DNA from: an uncultured Sphingomonas sp.
Lineage (GTDB): Bacteria > Pseudomonadota > Alphaproteobacteria > Sphingomonadales > Sphingomonadaceae
Direction of reading: 5' to 3'
Assembly: GCA_913776045.1 (NCBI GenBank)
Contig: CAJYOI010000032.1
Coordinates: 1 to 64,000 of the forward strand
Length of the DNA stretch: 64,000 nucleotides
Numbering within the stretch: position 1 is the first letter of the stretch; each line of letters opens with the position of its first letter. Position numbers and translations under genes: made by a program. Under the pieces are notes generated by a model that saw only the letters and a program-made list of their open reading frames with translations, did no database searches and was not told the origin of the DNA. This document shows, piece by piece, positions 52,806-60,060 of the stretch.

Positions 52806-53624
52806 TCAGGCCGGAAACGCCAGCCCTTCGCGTGCAGCAATGTCGGTTATGTTGGTCGTACGCAAGCCATCGGCTTCACGCGGGCGTGCCGCGGCGATGG
52901 TGTCGCCGGGCCGCTCCCCTGCCCCGGGATGGCACATCACCAGGTGACGGCGGCCGGGCTTGCGCAACATCCGCGGCAGGATGGCGGCATAGTCATGCGC
53001 GAAATCATAATGGCCGGCAAAACTGTCGTTGGTCGCCAGGCCCAGCTTCGCCGCATCGCGCCGAAACCCGCGCGAATGGTACGCGCTGCCGAGCGCCTTG
53101 CCCAAGAACGGCCGCGCCAGCATCGCCGACAGCCGGTCCGTACAGTCGCGCAGCCAGGCACCGGGCGCGCGACGGGCGGTTTCGGCGAGCACGATTCCGC
53201 GAATTCCAGGCAGGACATGGCTATGCTGGTGCCCGTCGACGAAGGCCGGCGGTCGACCCATCGCAGCGATGAAGGCGTCGAACTGCGCGGTCACTTCGCG
53301 CGCGATCTCGTCCAGCGGCACCCCGCCGCGGCTGGCGCGGCGGGTCACCTCGTTTATCGTCGGCAGAATGCCGTCGGGGGCATAGCCCGGCATCGCGGTC
53401 AGCGGTCGCTCTTCGGTCAGCGTCAGATGCAGCCCGATTTCGACGTGCGGCGGCAGGTCGTGCAGCAACGCGCTGTCGTCGGACCAGCCGGGCATGACCG
53501 CCATGCAACTGATCGCGTTCAGCTTTCCGTCCTGCGCCAGTCCGGCAATCGTCGCGCTGACCGCGCGCGAGAAAGCGAAATCGTCAGAGCACAGGATGAG
53601 GCGTCGCAAAACCAAGCCCTTCAT
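52806..53624 (-). CDS. ChbG/HpnK-family (YdjC-like) carbohydrate deacetylase
   Basis: A 272-residue deacetylase of the YdjC fold. Metal and catalytic residues follow the family: LCSDDFAFSRAV (Asp pair), VEIGLHLTLTEERPL (His) and FVDGHQHSHVLPGIR (HxH). Members remove acetyl groups from N-acetyl sugars (chitooligosaccharides) or act in hopanoid side-chain synthesis (HpnK). The partner GT2 favours a glycan or hopanoid glycoside role. ATG 53624 overlaps the GT2 gene by 41 bases; a TTG at 53609 is an alternative start. Confidence 0.85.
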   Translation of the reverse strand: MKGLVLRRLILCSDDFAFSRAVSATIAGLAQDGKLNAISCMAVMPGWSDDSALLHDLPPHVEIGLHLTLTEERPLTAMPGYAPDGILPTINEVTRRASRGGVPLDEIAREVTAQFDAFIAAMGRPPAFVDGHQHSHVLPGIRGIVLAETARRAPGAWLRDCTDRLSAMLARPFLGKALGSAYHSRGFRRDAAKLGLATNDSFAGHYDFAHDYAAILPRMLRKPGRRHLVMCHPGAGERPGDTIAAARPREADGLRTTNITDIAAREGLAFPA

Positions 53625-54456
53625 CAACCTGAAACTGGCGCTCGCGGATACGGTGACTGGCCAGTTTGCGACGCTGCAGGCGGGGCCCGAGGAAGCCGTG
53701 GAAGAACCAGTCGCCCGCAAGCGGCGCGGCCAGTGCATACACCAGCCGCTCGACGAACGTCCACCGGATCGATTCGCGATCGCGATCGCGCATCGACGGG
53801 CGACACCAGAAATCGCGCGAATAGAGCATCGATCCGCGCGTCATCGTGCGGTTGATGACCTCATGATCCTCCAGCACATAGTCCCACAGCGCCGGGTCGA
53901 AGCCGCCGACGCTGCGCAGGGTCGCGGTGCAGAACGCCTGGCCCGCGCCGCCGGCGTGGCATTGGCGCGGCAGCAGCCGACCGGCGAGCGTGATCGCCGT
54001 CGCCTCGACCGCGCGGGCGACCTCCCCCGCATCGGGCTCGATGAAATAGGCGCCGGCAACGACGCAGCCGGGGCGCGACAGCAATCGTCCGGCCTCCGCC
54101 AGATACTCGGGCGGGTAGATGGTGTCGGCATCGCACGTCGCGGTCCAGCGGGTGTGCGCGAACGTCATGCCCGTCTTCAGCGCCGCGACCTTGCCGGCCA
54201 CGCGCTCGATCAAAACGACATGATCCAACCCATGCGCCAGAGCCGCGGCTTCGGCGACCAGCGCGCTGCCATCGGTCGACCCATTGTCGATCAGGACCAG
54301 GCGGAAGCGGACCGTCTGCGTCGCCAAGCTGGCGATGGTCGCCGCAAGATAGTCACGCTCGTTGAAGAACGGCAGCAGGATCGTCCAGTCGGCCGACGTC
54401 GCCGCGACGGTCGCGCGGCGGTGCGCCGACGAAAACTGGTCGAGATCGAGATACAT
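53584..54456 (-). CDS. Family 2 glycosyltransferase
   Basis: A 290-residue GT-A glycosyltransferase. The nucleotide-sugar site is visible in TILLPFFNERDYLAATIASL, LIDNGSTDGSA and CDADTIYPPEYL (DxD region), with the C-terminal acceptor region EDHEVINRTMTRGSM. No membrane segments are obvious, so it may act at the inner face of the membrane. It heads the leftward run GT2-ChbG-FecI-FecR-receptor. Its start is divergent from the GT39-like gene (198 bp). Confidence 0.88.
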   Translation of the reverse strand: MYLDLDQFSSAHRRATVAATSADWTILLPFFNERDYLAATIASLATQTVRFRLVLIDNGSTDGSALVAEAAALAHGLDHVVLIERVAGKVAALKTGMTFAHTRWTATCDADTIYPPEYLAEAGRLLSRPGCVVAGAYFIEPDAGEVARAVEATAITLAGRLLPRQCHAGGAGQAFCTATLRSVGGFDPALWDYVLEDHEVINRTMTRGSMLYSRDFWCRPSMRDRDRESIRWTFVERLVYALAAPLAGDWFFHGFLGPRLQRRKLASHRIRERQFQVDEGLGFATPHPVL

Positions 54457-54654
54457 GTCGTTCAGCGTCCGCGTCGATGGATCGATCGTCGAATGCCGGC
54501 CCCGGACGATCCTTCGGCTGCCCCCCCATGGACCTCCGCCGACCTCGTTCCCGCCATCCGCTTGAGATTAGACGATTCAGAGTAGGGGCATCCGCACCAT
54601 CCGTCAAAAATAGTTGGGATGACGCGGACCCAGCGCGCGATTAACGGAGGCGCT

Positions 54655-56121
54655 ATGGGCCTTCCTCTTCGGATCGATCGTGCCGACTGGCGTCCGGGTA
54701 TCGCGCTGACGCTGCTGCTGGCGATCGCCTTCGCCGTGCGCGCGCATGATTTCGGCAATCCGGTCATCCATGTCGACGAACAATATTATCTGCTGGTCGG
54801 CGATCGCCTGCTTGGCGGCGCCATTCCCTATCTCGACCTCTGGGACCGCAAGCCGCCGGGGCTGTTCCTGCTCTTCGCCGCGATGCGAATGCTGCCCGGG
54901 GATGGCATTATCGCCTATCAGGTGACGGCGACGCTGTTCGCCGCGGTCACCGGGTGGCTGATCGCGCTCGGCGGACGGCGGCTGGGCGCGACGACCGTGG
55001 GCGCGGTGGCAGCCGGCGTAGCCTATATCGTGTGGCTGTCGTTCCTGAGCGGGCGCGGCGGACAGTCGCCGGTGTTCTACAACCTGTTCATGGCCGGCGG
55101 CGGCCTGCTGACGCTCGGCCTGCCGGCACGGGCCGCGGCCGGGGACCGCCGTGGGATCGTCATAAGCGGCGCCGTGGCGTGTCTGCTCGCGGGGCTTGCC
55201 ATCCAGGTAAAGTACACGCCCGTCGTCGAAGGCGCGATGTTCGGGCTCGCCCACCTCTGGTATCTGCATCGGGCCGGCGCTCGCCCGGTCTGGGTAGCCG
55301 CCGCCGGGTTGGCCTGGATGGCGCTCGGTGCGCTGCCGACGCTTGCGGTCGTCGCCTGGTATAGGGCGCAGGGGCCGGCGGTCTTCGACGCCTTCTGGTT
55401 TGCGAATTTCACCTCGGTCACGCTGCGTCGCGGCTATCCGATGGCGAAGATCGTCGCCCGGCTGGTCGGGACCGGCGCGCAACTCTCGGTCCTCGCCATC
55501 TGCGTCGTCGCCAGTCTGCGGGCGCGGCCGAGGGCGGCGGAGACGCGCCTGACGTTCCTCTGGCTGATCGCGGCCCTGATCGCGTTTGCGATGATCGGCG
55601 CCTTCTTCGATCACTATGCCCTGCCCCTGCTCGTGCCGATCGCGGTGCTCGCAGCACCGGCGCTGGGCGGCCTTGCGATCGCGCGCTGGGCGCTGGCGGG
55701 TGCGGCGGCGATCCTTGCCGTGCTGCACATGGCGAACGACCCGGACGAGCGCGCCTCCGCCTATGGGGCCGCGCGCATCCTCGCCGCGCATCGGGGGGCC
55801 GGCTGTCCCTATGTCTTTGCCGGCGATTCGATCCTGTACCATCTCGCGCGGACCTGCATCCCGACGCCCTACGCCTTCCCCTCGACGCTCGCCTATGAGC
55901 CCGAGCGCGGGGCGGTCGGCATCGATGAAGCGGCTGAAGTCGCGCGCATCCTCGCCACGCGACCGCCGGTGATCGTCACCTTCGACGTACCGCTTGCCCC
56001 GTGGAACCTGCGCAGCCAGGCTTTGGTCACGGCGGTCACCGCCGCCGACTACCGCCTGGCCGGGCAATTCCCGCGCGAGGGACGCATGCTGCTCGTCTAC
56101 GTCCGGCGCGACCTGCCCTGA
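54655..56121 (+). CDS. GT39/ArnT-like integral-membrane glycosyltransferase
   Basis: A 488-residue polytopic protein with about 10-12 TM helices. The first periplasmic loop HVDEQYYLLVGDRLLGGAIP carries the catalytic D-E of GT-C enzymes that use lipid-linked sugars, followed by LWDRKPPGLFLLF. It lacks a clear DUF2029-type tail and ends in a soluble periplasmic domain. Predicted role: transfer of a sugar from a polyprenyl carrier to a cell-surface acceptor. Strong ribosome binding site (GGAGG) before ATG 54655. It is convergent with the 56.1 kb gene. Confidence 0.82.
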   Translation: MGLPLRIDRADWRPGIALTLLLAIAFAVRAHDFGNPVIHVDEQYYLLVGDRLLGGAIPYLDLWDRKPPGLFLLFAAMRMLPGDGIIAYQVTATLFAAVTGWLIALGGRRLGATTVGAVAAGVAYIVWLSFLSGRGGQSPVFYNLFMAGGGLLTLGLPARAAAGDRRGIVISGAVACLLAGLAIQVKYTPVVEGAMFGLAHLWYLHRAGARPVWVAAAGLAWMALGALPTLAVVAWYRAQGPAVFDAFWFANFTSVTLRRGYPMAKIVARLVGTGAQLSVLAICVVASLRARPRAAETRLTFLWLIAALIAFAMIGAFFDHYALPLLVPIAVLAAPALGGLAIARWALAGAAAILAVLHMANDPDERASAYGAARILAAHRGAGCPYVFAGDSILYHLARTCIPTPYAFPSTLAYEPERGAVGIDEAAEVARILATRPPVIVTFDVPLAPWNLRSQALVTAVTAADYRLAGQFPREGRMLLVYVRRDLP

Positions 56122-56134
56122 GCCGTGCCCGCGA

Positions 56135-56887
56135 TCAGCGGAATGTGATCGTCCAACGTGCCTCCGCCTGCGCGTCGGTGCAGTCGGCGCCGCCCAACCG
56201 TCCATCGGCCAGCGGCCGGCGGAGCGAGGACAGCGACACCCGCCACCCCATCGTAACGCCCGTCTCGGTCAGCTGATCGTCGCCCAGGGTCAGGCGCAGG
56301 CCGTGGCCGGCCGACACGCCACCGACGTTGACAACCTCCGATCCGGCGAACAGCTGACGGCCGCGCGACGTGCCGATCCGCAGATAATCGACGCCCAGCG
56401 CCGGCCCGCCGTCATACGACGCCTCCAGTCCGGCCGACGTCACGTCCGCGGATAACCGCCGCTCGGCGGTCGGCAGCACGTCGCGCCTGCGCCGAACCGA
56501 CGCGTTGGCGACGTTCGCTCGTAGGTGAACCGCGCCGAACTCGACCGCCGCAGAGGCGCCGAGGCTCAGCATGGTATAGCGATCCGAGCGCAGGACGCCC
56601 GCCGAGTCCGCCGGCCCGCCCGAAATCCGCACTGCGCTCAAGGTCAGGTCGATCGGGCCGTCGAGACGCAGCTCGTCGCTCTGGTTGCGCCGGATCGTCA
56701 CGCGATCCTGAACTTGCAGAGTGTTCAGCGCCGTCGCGCGGGTGCGCAGAGCCGCGGGCAACGTCGCGGCATAGTCGAATTGGCGCTCGATCAGCGGCAG
56801 GTGCTTGGGCGGCAAGGGCTCGCACGGCACCGCGAGCGGTCCGCACCCCAATACGCCGACAAGCACCAGCGGCCAGCCCATCCCCAT
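56135..56887 (-). CDS. Exported, probably beta-barrel protein of unknown function
   Basis: A 250-residue protein with a signal peptide-like N-terminus (GWPLVLVGVLGCGPLAV, with a possible lipobox Cys at 15). From about residue 70 the sequence alternates short beta-like stretches with turns (YTMLSLGASAAVEFGAVHLR, LGVDYLRIGTSRGRQLF) and ends ARWTITFR, consistent with a small outer-membrane barrel. I do not recognise a family. It lies 65 bases downstream of the GT4 gene on the same strand, so it probably serves the same glycan pathway. Confidence 0.55.
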   Translation of the reverse strand: MGMGWPLVLVGVLGCGPLAVPCEPLPPKHLPLIERQFDYAATLPAALRTRATALNTLQVQDRVTIRRNQSDELRLDGPIDLTLSAVRISGGPADSAGVLRSDRYTMLSLGASAAVEFGAVHLRANVANASVRRRRDVLPTAERRLSADVTSAGLEASYDGGPALGVDYLRIGTSRGRQLFAGSEVVNVGGVSAGHGLRLTLGDDQLTETGVTMGWRVSLSSLRRPLADGRLGGADCTDAQAEARWTITFR

Positions 56888-56952
56888 ATCCCCCGTTCAT
56901 GGGATAGACGATGTGCGGACGTGCGTTCCGCAACGGCGGTGCTTAGAAACGG

Positions 56953-58149
56953 TTAAAAATTTACCGCCGAGCGCAAGAATGAAGCAGCACCACCGGCGAT
57001 CGCTGCATGATAGTCATCGAACAGGCGACGGAAATGCGTGTCCATCGCCGGTGCGCGATCGGCGAGCGCAGCGGCGACGCTTTGCGCGGCATCGCCCGCT
57101 TCGACCCGCCGGGCGATCGCTTCGGCCATCGAGCGGGCGGAGCAAGCCGTATAGGACTGGTCGCATGCGGCGCGGAACTGGTCGCTCGCGCCGCCCTCGT
57201 CCGGCAGGATCAGCGGCAGGCCGGCGGCCTGCGCTTCGGCCGCGACCATGCAGAAGGTTTCGGACTCGCAGCCGTGGACCAGCGCGTCGCCGCTCGCCAG
57301 CAGTGTCGCCAGCCGCCCACGATCCCGCTCCGGCGCGGCAAGGTATATGTGCGGGCTGTACCGCGCCGCGCGCGCGACCTTCGCCTCGTCGCGCCCGCCG
57401 CCGAAGATCACCAGGCCGACCGGATGATTGTTGCCCGCCGCGATCGCCGCTTCGATGACCATCGGCCAGCGCTTTTCCGGCCCGTGACGACCGAGTCCCA
57501 GCAACAGCGTCGCCTCCGCCGGCAGCCCGCATTTGGCGAGCAGCTGGCGACGCACCTCGGCACTTCGATACTGCGGCGAGAACAGCCCCGGCGTCACACC
57601 CATCGGGTTGGTGCGCACCTTCGTCAGCCCGCCCGCCGTCAGCCGCCGGGACAGGCTGTGGCTCGCGCTCAGCACCATGTCGAAATCAGCGTCGAGCCGG
57701 CGCAGGTGGCGCCAGAACCAGTCGAAGCCGCGGTCGATCACGTCGCGCGGCGCGACCCCGCCGAACCAGCGATACGCATACGCCGACAGCGGATCGGCAT
57801 GCATCACCAGCGCGCGCAGCGCCTGACCCTGCCACCGCGCGACCATCGATGCGGACGACCAGGGCGACGACGCCTCGACCACGTCCGGCGCCAGGCGATC
57901 GAGTGCGCGATGCAGCGCGGCCTCATCGGCGAAATAGCGATAGCGGCGATCGAGCGGAAAACGCGGTGCCGCGATGGTGACAATGCGCCCGGCCGCGTTC
58001 TGTGCGACGGTTGCGTCGCGTTCGCCCGGCGCCAGGATGATGACCTCCTCGCGCCCCGGCCGCGCCGCAGCCAGCTTCTGTTCGACATAGGTCCGCACAC
58101 CGCCGCCCGCCGGGGTGTAGAACGCACAGATGTCGACGATGCGGATCAT
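56953..58149 (-). CDS. Family 4 glycosyltransferase
   Basis: A 398-residue GT-B glycosyltransferase. It has the N-terminal domain start IVDICAFYTPAGGGVRTYVE (acceptor side) and the C-terminal donor-binding segments LLGLGRHGPEKRWPMVIEAA and HGCESETFCMVAAEAQAAGL (E-x7-E motif). It is expected to use an NDP-sugar. Only 4 bases separate it from the upstream flippase-like gene on the same strand, so they are one operon. Confidence 0.88.
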   Translation of the reverse strand: MIRIVDICAFYTPAGGGVRTYVEQKLAAARPGREEVIILAPGERDATVAQNAAGRIVTIAAPRFPLDRRYRYFADEAALHRALDRLAPDVVEASSPWSSASMVARWQGQALRALVMHADPLSAYAYRWFGGVAPRDVIDRGFDWFWRHLRRLDADFDMVLSASHSLSRRLTAGGLTKVRTNPMGVTPGLFSPQYRSAEVRRQLLAKCGLPAEATLLLGLGRHGPEKRWPMVIEAAIAAGNNHPVGLVIFGGGRDEAKVARAARYSPHIYLAAPERDRGRLATLLASGDALVHGCESETFCMVAAEAQAAGLPLILPDEGGASDQFRAACDQSYTACSARSMAEAIARRVEAGDAAQSVAAALADRAPAMDTHFRRLFDDYHAAIAGGAASFLRSAVNF

Positions 58150-58153
58150 CGCG

Positions 58154-59098
58154 TCAGTCCACCACCGCGCGGACGACTTCGCTCGCGCCCAGTACCGCGC
58201 CGACGATCAGATGCGTCGCCAGCGACAGCGCCGCGACCAGCGCGATCGCATCGACGATGGGGCCATGCGCCCCGACCAGCACGGTGACGACGCCGGCGAA
58301 CACCACTTCCTTGTTCGGCATCAGCGGCAGCCGCGACAGGATCTGGCGGATGGTGCCGAGCAGCAGCCACCAGCTGAGCGCCACGGCGGGCACTATCTCG
58401 TGCCAGAGATAGGCCGACAGGCCGATTGCGACGACGATGCGGACGGTATGGATCGCGGCGACGAACGCCAGGTCGCGCCCGGGCAGGCTGAACAGCCGGC
58501 CGCGGAAGAAGAAGATCACGAGCGACGACACCAGAATGACGACGACCGACGTGACGAAGTGCGTCGTCTCCATCCCCACGTTCAATCGCGCGAACAGCGG
58601 CGCTGCGACGATGACGAGCAGCAGGGTGAAGACGTTGCCGGCAATGGCGCTGAGGATCGATACGTCCTTGATCGCTCCGAACGGCGCTGCCGTCAGACGC
58701 GCATGTCGCCTGGCCCAGCTGTAGAAATACATCTCGCCCAGATAGCCGAGCAGCAGTTCGTTGCAGACCAGCTTGCGGAACAGCGGCACGATGCCGCTGG
58801 CCGGCAGCGTCCAAAGCTTGCGGAAGATGATCCATTCCGACAGCGGGCTGATGGCGTAGCAGATCGCAAAGGCCAGCCAGAAACCGAAGCCCGTCGGCAT
58901 CATCGCCCACAACGCGGCGATGTCGAGCGTGCGCAGCTGATAGAGGGCGGCGGCCAGCACGCCCAGCGACAGCAGCGGGCCGAGCGCGGCGAGCCAGCCG
59001 TTCCACCGCGTCTTCAGCGGCGGGGCGGGATCCACCAGTACGGCAGGCGCGATCGGCGCGGCAGCAGGGATCGGCGCGGGAGCGGCGAGTTCGGTCAT
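58154..59098 (-). CDS. Flippase-like (UPF0104/LPG-synthase TM-type) membrane protein
   Basis: A 314-residue membrane protein with an Ala/Pro-rich cytoplasmic N-terminus, then about 8 TM helices (LLSLGVLAAALYQL, GFWLAFAICYAISPLSEWII and later ones). The ISPLSEWIIFRKLW and RKLVCNELLLGYLGEMYFYSW motifs resemble the UPF0104/AglD2-type flippase-like family often found with glycosyltransferases; the assignment is moderate. ATG 59098 has GAGG upstream. It is co-transcribed with GT4, with DUF2334 just before it. Confidence 0.6.
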   Translation of the reverse strand: MTELAAPAPIPAAAPIAPAVLVDPAPPLKTRWNGWLAALGPLLSLGVLAAALYQLRTLDIAALWAMMPTGFGFWLAFAICYAISPLSEWIIFRKLWTLPASGIVPLFRKLVCNELLLGYLGEMYFYSWARRHARLTAAPFGAIKDVSILSAIAGNVFTLLLVIVAAPLFARLNVGMETTHFVTSVVVILVSSLVIFFFRGRLFSLPGRDLAFVAAIHTVRIVVAIGLSAYLWHEIVPAVALSWWLLLGTIRQILSRLPLMPNKEVVFAGVVTVLVGAHGPIVDAIALVAALSLATHLIVGAVLGASEVVRAVVD

Positions 59099-59108
59099 CG
59101 ACGAATCC

Positions 59109-59867
59109 TCAAGCCGCCAGCAGGTCGGCGTAGCGCGCAGGCGCGTGGGTGCGGCGGACGCGACCGACCGCACGGTCGATGCTGTCCAGCAGGGCGGGCA
59201 CGGTCGTATCGCCGGGATGAACCCCGATCCGCGCGGTCGGCAGGTGGCGCAGCACCGGCGGCAGGACGCGCGCGGCCGCCAGCGACGACAGAATGCGCGC
59301 GCGGCTGCGGCTGGCCCAGGTCAGCACCGGGTCGCGCGCCAGGATTTTGCCCGTCGTCGGATTCCAGACCCGACGATGGTTCTCCGCGATCCGAAAGCCG
59401 GCATCGGCCAGCGCCGCATCGGCGCCCGCGCCGTACAACCAGGCCGGAGCGATGAAGCCCGCGGTCGGGCGACCGGCGATATCCTCGATCAGACGGCGCC
59501 CATCGCGCATCCGGGTCAGCGCCGCGTCATAGGACAGCCCTAGGAACTCGCCCTCACCGGCGGTCATGTGTCGTGCCTTCAACTGGGCGGCGCGGCCGGT
59601 GTGCGTGCTGTCGTCGCGATGGAACCAGCCATGAACGAACAGCTCCGCGCCCGCGTCCGCCCAACCGCGCAGCTTGGTCGCAAACGGCGTGCCGCGGGTC
59701 AGCGGTGCCTGACCCCAATGGTTCGGCACGACGAGCAGCGCGATGCGATCCTGCGGCGCATGGCGGCCGAGCAGGTCGCGCAGCCGGTCGACCTGCGATT
59801 CGAATCGCGGACCCACGTCGTGAACCGAAAGGAACAATCGGCGTTCGGACTTCGGTACGGACGGCAT
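59109..59867 (-). CDS. DUF2334-family polysaccharide deacetylase
   Basis: A 252-residue deacetylase-like protein. The catalytic blocks are FLSVHDVGPRFESQV (metal-binding Asp), ELFVHGWFHRDD (H-x4-H type metal ligand), GFIAPAWLYGAG and RIGVHPGDT. The fold is the carbohydrate esterase 4-like barrel. It probably trims N- or O-acetyl groups from a glycan. It is the first gene of the leftward run DUF2334-flippase-GT4-OMP. A PhaR-like site lies in the 193 bases upstream. Confidence 0.8.
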   Translation of the reverse strand: MPSVPKSERRLFLSVHDVGPRFESQVDRLRDLLGRHAPQDRIALLVVPNHWGQAPLTRGTPFATKLRGWADAGAELFVHGWFHRDDSTHTGRAAQLKARHMTAGEGEFLGLSYDAALTRMRDGRRLIEDIAGRPTAGFIAPAWLYGAGADAALADAGFRIAENHRRVWNPTTGKILARDPVLTWASRSRARILSSLAAARVLPPVLRHLPTARIGVHPGDTTVPALLDSIDRAVGRVRRTHAPARYADLLAA

Positions 59868-60017
59868 GCTCGGTTCGACCCCACCGGGTTCCGACGCGAT
59901 GGGGTATCATCCGTGCGCCCGAAATCCCGGTTTACTCTCGTAAAGACGTCGTCACGACGCCACTCCCGCAGCCCTATCCATAAATTTCGGGCTAATTTGC
60001 GGCAAGGTCGATCATAA

Positions 60018-60034
60018 TGTTGCACTGCAGCATG
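60018..60034. promoter_or_regulatory. PhaR-like site upstream of the DUF2334 glycan operon
   Basis: TGTTGCACTGCAGCATG, identical at 14 of 17 positions to the site at 10306-10322 beside the phasin gene (shared core GCACTGCA). It lies 151 bases before the DUF2334 start and just after the TonB-receptor gene end. Confidence 0.4.
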
Positions 60035-60060
60035 CGCAAGGCGAGCGGGTGCGCGTGGGG

